DNA of 64,000 bases from Pleurocapsa sp. PCC 7319. Its GTDB lineage: Bacteria; Cyanobacteriota; Cyanobacteriia; Cyanobacteriales; Xenococcaceae. Position numbers and translations under genes: made by a program. Below, in pieces: positions 9,550 through 17,702 of the stretch. Location of the stretch: assembly GCF_000332195.1 (NCBI RefSeq), contig NZ_KB235922.1, forward strand, positions 2,701,322-2,765,321, given 5' to 3'. Numbering within the stretch: position 1 is the first letter of the stretch; every line of letters starts with the position of its first letter. Below the pieces are notes generated by a model. It was given only the letters and a program-made list of their open reading frames with translations. It was not told the origin of the DNA and made no database searches.

Positions 9550-9704
9550 GTATGGAAGGGAAATGCGATCAGGCGGAGCCTGGCACTACGTGATCGCGCG
9601 TTGAGCAAATGATTAATTTTGAACTTGGAATTGAAGGGCGATCTTATTGCCGTCCACTGTCAGGATCAGGATTTAGGGGATGATAGGATGAACAGGATGG
9701 GACT
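9550..9704 (+). repeat. Direct repeat upstream of the HEPN/MNT pair (copy A)
   Basis: About 155 bp beginning GGAAGGGAAATGCGATCAGG and ending near GATGAACAGGATGGG. A closely similar copy in the same orientation lies at 10583-10735. A shorter third copy of its second half lies at 9743-9812. The two full copies bracket the toxin-antitoxin genes. Confidence 0.8.
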
Positions 9705-9742
9705 TGGGTTGGGACTTGGGTGATCGCTTTTAATTCTGTTTT

Positions 9743-9812
9743 AATGGTTAATTTTGAACTTGGAATTGAAGTGCGATCTTATCGCCGCCCATTGTCAGGA
9801 TCAGGATTTAGT
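9743..9812 (+). repeat. Partial copy of the dispersed repeat (copy B)
   Basis: About 70 bp from GGTTAATTTTGAACTTGGAA to TCAGGATCAGGATTTAG repeat the second half of the unit at 9550-9704. It lies just upstream of the nucleotidyltransferase gene. Confidence 0.8.
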
Positions 9813-9889
9813 ACAATTGTTACAGGCATTGTGGCAAAATCAATGAGTATTTTAAAGAAGAAGATTAAATAGGAGAAATAAATTCAAGA

Positions 9890-10225
9890 ATGGCGATCGC
9901 TCCAATTATCAAAGAACATATTACAAGCTTAGTTGCCTTATGTAAAAAGTATGGAGTAGTGCGATTATATGTTTTTGGATCTGTCGCTAAAGGGAAATTC
10001 AATCCTAATACAAGCGATATCGATTTCATCGTAGAATTGGAGGAACTATCTCCGTTGGAGAAAGGAGAACGATTATTGTCTTTATGGTCTGAACTGGAAA
10101 GTCTTTTTCAAAGAAAAGTTGATCTTCTAACTGATAAGCCCATTGTTAATCCCTATTTCCGAAAAAGCGTAGAAAAATCGAAATCCCTTATCTATGATAG
10201 ACAAAGCGAAAAAATATTTGTCTGA
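9890..10225 (+). CDS. mntA: MNT-domain nucleotidyltransferase antitoxin (MntA-like)
   Basis: A 111-residue protein with YVFGSVAKGKFNPNTSDIDF, the GSx(11)DxD signature of minimal nucleotidyltransferases (G30-S31, D43, D45), and a third acidic site near KVDLL. In studied HepT/MntA pairs the MNT protein neutralises the HEPN toxin by adding AMP to a tyrosine. The ATG at 9890 is preceded by GGAGAAA at suitable distance. It overlaps the downstream HEPN gene by 32 bp, so translation is probably coupled. Length is normal for the family, and the gene looks intact. Confidence 0.9.
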   Translation: MAIAPIIKEHITSLVALCKKYGVVRLYVFGSVAKGKFNPNTSDIDFIVELEELSPLEKGERLLSLWSELESLFQRKVDLLTDKPIVNPYFRKSVEKSKSLIYDRQSEKIFV

Positions 10226-10529
10226 TATTATCCGTGCTATTGAACTGATCGAAATCTTTATGGATGGAGTGGATGATTTCGATGAATATGTTGATGACCT
10301 AAAGACAAAAAGTGCTGTAGAAAGACAATTGGGGATTATTGGCGAAGCCGTGAATAACTTCCGCAAAATAGAGCTAGAATTTCAACTGACAAATACCAGG
10401 GACATCATTGGGTTCAGAAACCGAATCATCCATAACTATGATGAAGTAGATGAGACATTGGTATGGGCAATTATTCACAATCATCTTCCTTTTTTGAAAG
10501 AAGAAGCTGAGGAAGGTCTCAGTAGATAA
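10194..10529 (+). CDS. hepT: HEPN-domain RNase toxin (HepT-like, DUF86)
   Basis: A 111-residue, mostly helical protein with the HEPN active-site motif RNRIIHNY (R75-x4-H80-x-Y82), matching the Rx4HxY signature of HepT toxins. These act as RNases on tRNA or mRNA as dimers. Y82 is the kind of residue AMPylated by the MNT partner. Its ATG lies inside the end of the MNT gene. The QLGIIGEAVNNF helix is also typical of DUF86. The pair looks functional and sits between direct repeats in a decaying injection-system locus. Confidence 0.9.
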   Translation: MIDKAKKYLSDIIRAIELIEIFMDGVDDFDEYVDDLKTKSAVERQLGIIGEAVNNFRKIELEFQLTNTRDIIGFRNRIIHNYDEVDETLVWAIIHNHLPFLKEEAEEGLSR

Positions 10530-10582
10530 AATACTTATAACAGCTAGGTATTAGAAAAGTGTGATCTCGTTTTGGCAATAGA

Positions 10583-10735
10583 GGAAGGGAAATGCGATCA
10601 GGCGGAGCTTGGCACTACGCGATCGCTCTATTAAGAAAATGATTAATTTTGAACTTGGAATTGAAGGGCGACCTTATCACCTCTCATTGTCAGGATAAGG
10701 ATTTAGAGGATGATAGGATGAACAGAATGGGGCTT
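10583..10735 (+). repeat. Direct repeat downstream of the HEPN/MNT pair (copy C)
   Basis: This is the counterpart of 9550-9704 in the same orientation, with scattered substitutions (GGAGCTTGG for GGAGCCTGG, AGGATAAGGA for AGGATCAGGA). The rest of 10530-10889 contains only HIP1-rich non-coding sequence. Confidence 0.8.
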
Positions 10736-10889
10736 AGGCGATCGCTTTAAGATCGCGAACTTAATCTCGGAAGTGCTTTGTTTCTCTGGTGCGATCGCTT
10801 TTTGGCGGTAGTGCGATCGTTCTATAAAGCAAGTAATTAATTTTTGAACATTTAATTTTGTCTACCTGCTTAATAGTTACTCATTCCTC

Positions 10890-12152
10890 ATGACCTCCCA
10901 ACTCGATAAAAACGCAGACTGCATCGATTGCGAACTCACCTGGTTCAACAGCATCTTAGAACATCGGATAAAACTTCATTTCGAAGGTGTTCAGACATCA
11001 GAAGATTTAATCGAATCAATCCCGCCACCAAAACTGCCCCATAGTGATGCACCCTATTCCGAAATTGTTCACCAATTCAATCTGCTACCAGCCGAGCGAC
11101 TTATACTGATTCTCAGCGTTGTACCTCACATCAAACCACATCTACTCGATACATTTTTCATTCGCAATCAAAACCTCGATCGCGGATATACTGAATTTGG
11201 TGGTCTGAGCGGAAATTCCCACGGTGGATTCTTGCCCACCGGTGAAACAGCTATGTTTTTATTAGCAGGTGATAAGCTCTCGGCTCGACTTCGTTATGAT
11301 GAAATGTTCAAGAGCGATCTCGTCTTATTCGCCCAAGGAATCCTCTACCTCGATCATCAACAGGTCAACGAGCCACAATTAGCTACGGCGTTATGTTTGA
11401 GTCCAGAATATCGCGAGCGAATTATAACAGGACAATCCTATGCTCCGCCCTTTAGCTCAGAGTTTCCTGCTCAGTTAATTAAAACTGACTTGGAATGGGA
11501 TAACCTTGTACTCAATCCAGTCATAAGACAAGAGATTGACGATATCCTTACCTGGGTTCAAAACAAAGATGTACTAATGGATAAATGGCAATTGAAGCAG
11601 CGTATCAAGCCAGGTTTTCGCTGCCTTTTTTATGGCCCACCTGGAACTGGCAAAACGATGACCGCCTGCTTGCTAGGGAAAAAGTCAGGTTTCCCTGTTT
11701 ATAGGATCGATCTTTCTAAAGTTATTTCGAAGTATATTGGGGAAACTGAAAAGAATCTGGCTAGACTCTTCGATCGCGCTCAAAATCAAGATTGGATTTT
11801 GTTTTTTGACGAGGCAGACTCGTTATTTGGAAAACGTATTGAGACCCAAAATTCCAACGACCGTGCTGCTAACCAAGAAATCTCATATCTATTGCAGCGC
11901 ATTGAAGACTATTCTGGTTTAGCAATTCTGTCTACGAATTTGCGTACTCATTTAGACAAAGCATTTGCGCGTCGGTTCCAGTCCATGATTCTGTTTCCCA
12001 TGCCAAATGCCGAGCAACGTTTGCAGTTATGGCAGGATATTTTCTTAAATAAGCCATTCGATCGGACATTTCGCAGGTCAGTCAGCAGATTAAATAATAT
12101 TTTTGGCAAGGGTTTCCAAAAAACCGTAAGATCTTCAGTCGGGTGTCAGTAA
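10890..12152 (+). pseudogene. Second eCIS-type AAA+ ATPase, 3' end replaced by IS1634
   Basis: From the ATG at 10890 about 392 native residues are encoded. The AAA+ core has Walker A GPPGTGKT (249-256), Walker B ILFFDEADSLFG (DEAD at 307-310), and RIDLSKVISKYIGETEKNL, very close to the ATPase at 3850-5850. The N-terminal half is shorter and divergent. At about 12066 (LWQDIFLNKPFDRT) the frame enters the IS1634 end and continues as non-native sequence to a stop at 12152. The small C-terminal helical lid of the AAA+ domain, about 70 residues, is missing and was not found elsewhere in the window. It could still be translated but is unlikely to be fully active. Confidence 0.85.
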
Positions 12153-13764
12153 GATTAGAAACTTGTATTTGATGATTCAAATGAACAAGATGAACCGCCT
12201 GAAAACACTGAAATACCCATCTTAGTGTAGGAGTAGAGGTGGGTTTCTTGAGTTGGTTGGGAATAGTCTGCTCGGAATGAGCTAAGACTTGTCTTAATTG
12301 ACGTTGACCGAGAGTATAAACTAGCAAACACAAACCCATAACCATTGCCAGGGCTGCCACTCGCCGAGGAGTATTCAAAAAGACACTCGAAGTAAAAAAC
12401 AGAGGATCTTTCAAGAATCGGAAACCCCTTTCCGAACTTTGCTGACCTTTATATTCAGTTAAAATCTCATCATTAGTCAGAATCTTCTCATCGAGAACAT
12501 TAGTAGCGAGAACAAACCTTCCTGCTTGTCTTCTGGCAATCTCAATTACCTCATCTACAGGAACAACTTGAGCCTTGATACGATAGGTAAAATGTTCAGG
12601 AGACTGATTTTTCCTAGGTCGTCCTGCCTTTGTGTAGTGAGCATCAGTCTCAATGTCGATTAATTCTAAGGAATGATATTTCCAGTTGCGGCTAAGTTTT
12701 TCCGCCGCTTTTTTGGCATCGGCAGCACAGGCAAAATCTTGTCTCATCAGTGACTTAAGTTCACTTGTCGCTATTTTAAGTTGTTTTGTTAGTCGCTTTT
12801 CGAGTTGCTTGAGATCGCTATTAAGACGCTTTTCACTTTCAATAATTAGCCAACGTTGATGAACTCCTCCATAATCGCAACAACATGATGCAATACGATA
12901 ACCTGGAATTTTGCTCTCAACCAACACCTCGCCTTCGATTGATTCAGCTAAGATTTTGGCGGTTTTTATACTTCGAGGGACAAGGGTAATCCAGTTTAAC
13001 TCTCCCAGTTGTTGAATATTTGCTGAACTGTAAAGCGCACTGTCAGCAACGTAGATACTATCCAGATTCCATTCCTGTTTAAATTGCTCGATCAATTGAG
13101 CAAAAACAGCACGGTCGGATTCGTTTCCATTTCCTATCCTCACAAACAGGGGGACATCTCCATCTCCTGTACAGATAACATCCATCATGAATTGTTTTAA
13201 ATCTGGTCGATGATCTTTGGAGTAGCCGTAAGTTATCTTGACGGATTCGATTGATTCGGTTGATTCGGTTGATTCATCTGCGGTTTCTATTTCATAGCTT
13301 CCCTCCAAACTAAAGCTACTCGAATCTAGATGTAGACTCTTGGTCAAAAGGTTAAATCTTTGATGGGCTAACATCGCAATGCTAGTGAATAAGGTCGTTA
13401 ATCCTTGATTCGACAAGCTATCCAAAGCTCTTCCAATTCGGTCATCATTCAGATGTTCTGGTTTAATCCCCTCTCCTAAAAGATGTTCCGTTGCTTTGCC
13501 AACGAAAAACTCACTAAATAAGTACAGCGGTGCACTGACAAACCCTAATCCATTGAGAATCATAGCTTTCACCACTTGTCCTGTGCTGATGATTTGTTGG
13601 GGATGTTGCTCTATTTGCTTATCTATTTCTTCAACTAATCCTATTTGGTCAACGATTCCTGCTACTATACCTAGGTGGTCTAAGTTTTTAACTTGGATAT
13701 CCATTCAGAGGTTATTTTAACTCTTCATTTTAATACCCTATCTTTATTCCTCAACCTGCGAAAT
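12068..13764 (-). mobile_element. IS1634-family insertion sequence (copy 1)
   Basis: The ends carry an 11-bp inverted repeat ATTTCGCAGGT (12068-12078 and the complement at 13754-13764). The left side breaks the second AAA+ gene and the right side abuts a truncated IS701 copy. The flanks therefore come from different sequences, and no matching target duplication is present. Confidence 0.75.
12082..13704 (-). CDS. IS1634-family transposase (DUF4277 N-terminus)
   Basis: A 540-residue protein that begins MDIQVKNLDHLGIVAGIVDQ, a DUF4277-type N-terminal domain. It continues with LHLDSSSFSLEG (first catalytic acid region), SIYVADSALYS (second) and EYKGQQSSERGFRFLKDPLF (third, the YREKxxxE-like region of IS4-type DDE transposases). 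It is full length, fills the element almost end to end, and shows no frame damage. It catalyses cut-and-paste movement of its own element. Confidence 0.9.
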   Translation of the reverse strand: MDIQVKNLDHLGIVAGIVDQIGLVEEIDKQIEQHPQQIISTGQVVKAMILNGLGFVSAPLYLFSEFFVGKATEHLLGEGIKPEHLNDDRIGRALDSLSNQGLTTLFTSIAMLAHQRFNLLTKSLHLDSSSFSLEGSYEIETADESTESTESIESVKITYGYSKDHRPDLKQFMMDVICTGDGDVPLFVRIGNGNESDRAVFAQLIEQFKQEWNLDSIYVADSALYSSANIQQLGELNWITLVPRSIKTAKILAESIEGEVLVESKIPGYRIASCCCDYGGVHQRWLIIESEKRLNSDLKQLEKRLTKQLKIATSELKSLMRQDFACAADAKKAAEKLSRNWKYHSLELIDIETDAHYTKAGRPRKNQSPEHFTYRIKAQVVPVDEVIEIARRQAGRFVLATNVLDEKILTNDEILTEYKGQQSSERGFRFLKDPLFFTSSVFLNTPRRVAALAMVMGLCLLVYTLGQRQLRQVLAHSEQTIPNQLKKPTSTPTLRWVFQCFQAVHLVHLNHQIQVSNLTDTRLKILRFFGNPCQKYYLIC

Positions 13765-13771
13765 CCCCGCC

Positions 13772-14154
13772 ACTAATTTTGCTGAAATTAATAGATGGTG
13801 GGAAATTGTCATGAGTACCTATTTGATGATTAGTTTAAATACCCAAGTTTTCTTATCTTTGAATACATCTGATAGTCAAAATCATCAAACAGAAATCTCA
13901 GCTAGTTTTACTACTCATCCACAATGGAATTATCAAACTGGATGGAAGAATGTTTTGAATAATTTTCGTCTTCTGATTCAACCAAGCCTTCTTTTGTGGT
14001 TAATTTTTCCTTGGCTAGAGATATTTCCTAATTCTTCTTTATTGCTAGGATTACATAACTTAATTGATAGCATCAATCAATTAACAACACTGCCTCTTTC
14101 TGGATAAATCTTCTTATTTCCTACTCTTAAATCTCGGAGTCTGACAGAAGAGGG
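13772..14154 (+). mobile_element. Truncated IS701 copy (3' part only)
   Basis: These 383 bp match 1976-2358, including the C-terminal ~98 residues of the transposase (open from the ATG at 13811 to 14107) and the right terminal repeat ending AGACAGAAGAGGG-like sequence at 14154. The 5' part is absent because the IS1634 element lies immediately to the left. Identity with the copy in the sheath gene implies recent spread. Confidence 0.9.
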
Positions 14155-14222
14155 CTAATCTATCTATATGCTTATTCTCGGTGCATTACGCGATCGCTAA
14201 TATAGCCTAGAGAAAAGGCGAT
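14155..14222 (+). repeat. Dispersed repeat, copy 2 (first at 9452-9522)
   Basis: This HIP1-containing stretch starts right after the IS701 right end and resembles 9452-9522. No continuation of the second AAA+ gene is found here, so the flank after the IS pair is not the expected one. Confidence 0.5.
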
Positions 14223-14301
14223 CGCGCTGTGAATTATATTAAAGCGATCGCAAATTGATTGAGGTGAAATAGCTCATAGTCACAGTAAAAGGGAAAAGAA
14301 G

Positions 14302-14563
14302 ATGACAGCCAATAACACCCTAGAAAATAGACTCGTGGAAAATGTGAAAAAACTCTCTGTCGAACAAATCCAACAAGTAGAAGAATTGATTGATTCCCTG
14401 ACTCAATAAAATACAGAGCGACAGCTAGCACTCACTTATATCCACAAAAGTATCTGAATCTGTGTTTAACAAAATTTGGGATAATCCTGAAGATGCAGAT
14501 TATGACGACGAGAGAGACTTTCGATCAGAAAGCATCTCTAATCGTCGTGTTGACAAACTATAA
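14302..14563 (+). pseudogene. Small antitoxin of a PemK/MazF pair, frameshifted
   Basis: The ATG at 14302 opens a 35-residue frame rich in helix-forming residues (LSVEQIQQVEELIDSL) that stops at 14409. The expected continuation is readable in other frames as RQLALTYI and then STKVSESVFNKIWDNPEDAD to a stop at 14563. This pattern is common in short antitoxins preceding PemK/MazF toxins in cyanobacteria. Frame changes near 14406 and 14443 break it. Confidence 0.6.
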
Positions 14564-14570
14564 CTTTGGG

Positions 14571-14793
14571 AATATTCCGCTTGTTCCTTTTCCTTATACT
14601 GATCGAACATCCAGCAAAAAAAGACCAGCAGTGATTATCAGTTCCAAGACTTAATAATCAACAAAAACCAGACTTAATAATTATGGCAATTACCAGCCAA
14701 ATTAGTTCATCTATAAGTTTGGGAGAATTGCAAATTATTGATTTTTCAGCCGCAGGATTAATTACACCTTCTGTGATTAAACCCATGTCTTAA
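14571..14793 (+). pseudogene. PemK/MazF-family toxin remnant
   Basis: Translating from 14571 gives PLVPFPYTDRTSSKKRPAV, the N-terminal signature of PemK/MazF endoribonucleases. Stops at about 14653 follow one extra base; in the shifted frame the family sequence resumes (QKPDLIIMAITSQ, then GELQIIDFSAAGLITPSVIK) to the stop at 14793. No start codon is evident. The toxin is therefore inactive, together with its antitoxin upstream. Confidence 0.7.
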
Positions 14794-14928
14794 ATATGCA
14801 ACATTGAATTTGTTCGCTTTATTCTTCTTTGCCTGGAAATCGATTTCCCTGAAAACCAAACAAATGCGATCGTTTCAGTAAAATGAATAATATTACCGTA
14901 TGTAAATTTCAATATTTTAGTTTTTAAT

Positions 14929-16894
14929 CGGAACTTTCAGCATACAAATGAACTAAAACATACTCAAAGCTATATATAAAAGTAGATTGGAGGATTGAGT
15001 TTCCCGGTTTGTAGCCATGTAATTTTAGCATTTTTTAATTGTTGTGGTGGGACATTTTTCGGCATAATGTAGTCATGTATATAGAAAAAGTTCCTAACAG
15101 AAATTCTCCTCCTGCCGTTCTTCTCAGAGAGTCCTATCGAGAAGGAAAAAAAGTCAAGAAAAGAACCTTAGCCAACCTCTCTAAATTGCCAGATGAAGTA
15201 GTAGATAATTTACGTCTGTCTCTCAAGGGTTCATCTGTCGTTAATCAAGAGGAATTGCCTGAGTTATGTACAGTACTGAGGAGTTTACCTCATGGTCATG
15301 TAGCGTGCGTATTAGGAACAATCAATAAATTAGGAATTCCCCAATTAATTGAATCAAAAAGAACTCGTTCACGGGATTTAGCCGTAGCAATGATTGTCTC
15401 CAGAATTATCAACCCAACTTCAAAACTAGGAACAGTTAGAGGCATCAGAGCCGAAACAGCTAGTTCCAGTTTAGGGGAATTATTAGGATTATCTCATGGG
15501 GACAGAAATGAATATTATGAAGCTCTAGATTGGTTACTATCAAAACAGCTCGATCTTGAAAATGCTTTAGCATCAAGACATCTGCAAAACGGGTCATTAA
15601 TTCTCTATGACTTAACTTCAACCTATGTAGAAGGAACGGAATGCTCTTTGGCAGCTTATGGCTATAGTCGAGACAAGAAAAAAGGAAAACTTCAGATAGT
15701 TTTTGGGATTTTATGTAATCAAGAAGGTTGTCCAATTGCCGTAGAGGTATTTGAAGGGAATCGTTTAGACCGTCAAACTTTAGCACAACAAATTTCTAAA
15801 GTACAGAAACGTTTTGCCATCTCTCAAGTAGTGTGGGTAGGAGATAGAGGGACGATTACCAACGCTAATATTTTAGATGAGCTAAAAGCCAAAGATGGAT
15901 TAGATTGGATTACAGCCTTAACCAAGAGTCAAATTAGAAAACTGGCAGGAGTTGACCAGATTCAATTGGGATTATTTGATGAAAGAGATGTCATAGAAAT
16001 AGAAAGTAATGATTACCCAGGAGAAAGATTAATTGCTTGTCGTAACCCTTTGATTGCTGAGAAAAATGCTCAAGTTAGAGAAGAATTATTACTCGCAACA
16101 GAAAAAGAGCTAGACAAAATAGAACAAGCTATGACTAGAGAAAAGAGAGCATTAAAGGGAGCAGATAAAATTGGCTTAAGAGTAGGAAAAGTTTTAAATA
16201 AATTTAAAGTAGGAAAGCTATTTGAGATTGAGATCTCAGATTCTCATTTTGCTTATCGCAGAAAATCAGAAGTAATCGAAAGAGACAAAATCTTAGATGG
16301 AGTCTATATTATTCGTACTTCTGTTGAGTTGGAAAAAATGGATGTAGCAACCACAGTAAGAGCATATAAAGGACTATCAAAAGTCGAACAAGCTTTTCGA
16401 TGTCTGAAAACAATTGATTTAAAAGTACGTCCCATTTATCACTATCTAGACCATCGAGTCAAAGGGCATATTTTTCTCTGTTTTCTAGCTTATTATGTCG
16501 AATGGCATATGAGAAAAGTTCTTGCTCCCATTTTATTTGAAGAAGAAGACATCGAACAGATTTCCTCCTCAGACAGAGAGGAATTATTGAGATATCAACC
16601 CTCACCAATTGCCAAGCAAAAAGCTGGTAATAAGCGAAATCAAGAGAACTTGCCTGTTCACAGTTTTTCTACTTTATTGAATGATTTAGCCACAATTGCC
16701 CAAAATAAAATTCAAATCAATTTACAGGGAGAGAGAGTGACATTTGAGAAGATAACTCAACCTACAACACTACAACAATCATGCTTAGATTTACTGGGTG
16801 TTTCCCTGATTTGTACCCAGTAAATGACTGGCTCAACAGGGCTGTATCCCTCACGATGCATAGCTTTTGCTGTTTTGTCAATCTGAAAGTTCCG
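14929..16894 (+). mobile_element. IS1634-family insertion sequence (copy 2), complete
   Basis: The ends are the 12-bp inverted repeat CGGAACTTTCAG (14929-14940 and complement 16883-16894), flanked by a perfect 6-bp duplication TTTAAT (14923-14928 and 16895-16900). Length is 1966 bp. The insertion falls between the dead PemK pair and the coiled-coil membrane protein gene and damages neither. Confidence 0.9.
15075..16823 (+). CDS. IS1634-family transposase
   Basis: A 582-residue protein from the ATG at 15075 (MYIEKVPNRNSPPAVLLRES, the standard IS1634 opening); an ATG 12 codons upstream is less likely. Catalytic acids lie in LILYDLTSTYVEG, VVWVGDRGTI and KGLSKVEQAFRCLKTIDL. It is intact and occupies most of the 14929-16894 element. 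Confidence 0.92.
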   Translation: MYIEKVPNRNSPPAVLLRESYREGKKVKKRTLANLSKLPDEVVDNLRLSLKGSSVVNQEELPELCTVLRSLPHGHVACVLGTINKLGIPQLIESKRTRSRDLAVAMIVSRIINPTSKLGTVRGIRAETASSSLGELLGLSHGDRNEYYEALDWLLSKQLDLENALASRHLQNGSLILYDLTSTYVEGTECSLAAYGYSRDKKKGKLQIVFGILCNQEGCPIAVEVFEGNRLDRQTLAQQISKVQKRFAISQVVWVGDRGTITNANILDELKAKDGLDWITALTKSQIRKLAGVDQIQLGLFDERDVIEIESNDYPGERLIACRNPLIAEKNAQVREELLLATEKELDKIEQAMTREKRALKGADKIGLRVGKVLNKFKVGKLFEIEISDSHFAYRRKSEVIERDKILDGVYIIRTSVELEKMDVATTVRAYKGLSKVEQAFRCLKTIDLKVRPIYHYLDHRVKGHIFLCFLAYYVEWHMRKVLAPILFEEEDIEQISSSDREELLRYQPSPIAKQKAGNKRNQENLPVHSFSTLLNDLATIAQNKIQINLQGERVTFEKITQPTTLQQSCLDLLGVSLICTQ

Positions 16895-16913
16895 TTTAAT
16901 TTGATTTGTATTT

Positions 16914-17501
16914 CTAAAATTTTTGATTTAGGAAAACTATAGTTACCAATCCCAAAACTATTGCGACAGGAAGAATCCAAGCGATAATTACCGTTCGACG
17001 AGCATATTTTATAGCTGCTTCAGTTTGAACCAATAAATGTTTCTGCTTTTTTACCAAAACTGACATTGAGTTAATCAACCCATTTGAGACGGTTTGTAAA
17101 TTCTGATGCTCATTTGCCAAACCCTCTAAGACTTCAATTAGTTTAGTATCCAATTTCTGTTGATTCTTCTGAACATTTTCTAGCTGACCTTTCAACTGCT
17201 GATTAATCCAGTTAGAAGTATCAACAATCTGAGTCGTATAAGCTTCTACGGATTCAGATAGCCCTATTTTTGCCTTAATTATCTTCTTCCCAGAACCACC
17301 AAGTACCTCAACAGCAGCGATATTTTGTGCCACACAGAAATAAAAATCGAACAACTCATTATCAACAAAATACTGATTATCGTTCAGCCATTGATATACT
17401 CGTTCTTTAACTTTCGGCTCTTCATTGTGTAGACGTTCATCTACAAATTCTCTTAGCTCGTTTTGCTGCTGAGATAAAGTTGGCTTTTTTAAATGAGTCA
17501 C
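16914..17501 (-). CDS. Coiled-coil membrane protein partnered with ParA-like gene
   Basis: A 195-residue protein starting with GTG at 17501 (VTHLKKPTLSQQQNELREF). The GTGA at 17501-17498 overlaps the stop of the ParA-like gene, so translation is coupled. Residues about 95-165 are a heptad-rich coiled coil (LENVQKNQQKLDTKLIEVLE). Residues about 170-190 form one hydrophobic membrane helix (VIIAWILPVAIVLGLVTIVF), with a short basic tail. I do not recognise a named family. The arrangement suggests an accessory or membrane anchor for a plasmid-type partition ATPase. It is intact and ends 20 bp from the IS1634 right end. Confidence 0.65.
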   Translation of the reverse strand: MTHLKKPTLSQQQNELREFVDERLHNEEPKVKERVYQWLNDNQYFVDNELFDFYFCVAQNIAAVEVLGGSGKKIIKAKIGLSESVEAYTTQIVDTSNWINQQLKGQLENVQKNQQKLDTKLIEVLEGLANEHQNLQTVSNGLINSMSVLVKKQKHLLVQTEAAIKYARRTVIIAWILPVAIVLGLVTIVFLNQKF

Positions 17502-17587
17502 CCTTTCAACCTCAAAGTTTCAACATTAAACCCAGCATCATCAAAGACTTGATAGACTCGTCGCATATATCCTCTTAATCCTGCTAA
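17498..17587 (-). pseudogene. ParA/MinD-like ATPase, C-terminal piece
   Basis: These 90 bp encode LAGLRGYMRRVYQVFDDAGF and a short tail to the TGA at 17500-17498. Removing the IS701 element and one CTAA duplication joins this in frame to the main part at 19040-19715 (HGEFSTAQ + LAGLRGYMRR), restoring a protein of about 253 residues. Confidence 0.8.
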
Positions 17588-17660
17588 CGGGACTTAAACA
17601 ATTTTAGAAGTCAAAATGAGATAAAATACTTTTGCTGATTAAGTTTAACATTATCCTAAA

Positions 17661-17699
17661 TAGCGATTGCGCTCCGCGCAGTGGCAAAGCCAATCGCTA
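17661..17699. repeat. Palindromic insert upstream of the IS701 transposase start
   Basis: A 9-bp stem TAGCGATTG (17661-17669) pairs with CAATCGCTA (17691-17699) around a GC-rich loop. It lies in the leader of the transposase gene and probably is a small cyanobacterial palindromic repeat. It argues that the upstream ATG at 17667 is not the start. Confidence 0.6.
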
Positions 17700-17702
17700 G
17701 CG

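Larger units (their letters stand above)
9042..9889. other. Repeat-rich intergenic region without genes
   Basis: No coding sequence is supported. The stretch contains several HIP1 sites, the MITE at 9199-9381, a repeat at 9452-9522 shared with 14155-14222, and the dispersed repeats at 9550-9704 and 9743-9812. It separates the effector from the toxin-antitoxin pair. Confidence 0.7.

Noticed and set aside
9609-10735. Repeated units considered as a CRISPR array
   Set aside because: Only three copies of 70-155 bp, irregular spacing and genes between them; no 25-37 bp repeat/spacer regularity.
14985-16822. Direct GTTTCCC...TTTGTA similarity at both ends of the IS1634 copy, considered as the element boundary
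   Set aside because: The two stretches are in direct, not inverted, orientation; the 12-bp inverted repeat and TTTAAT duplication further out define the ends better.
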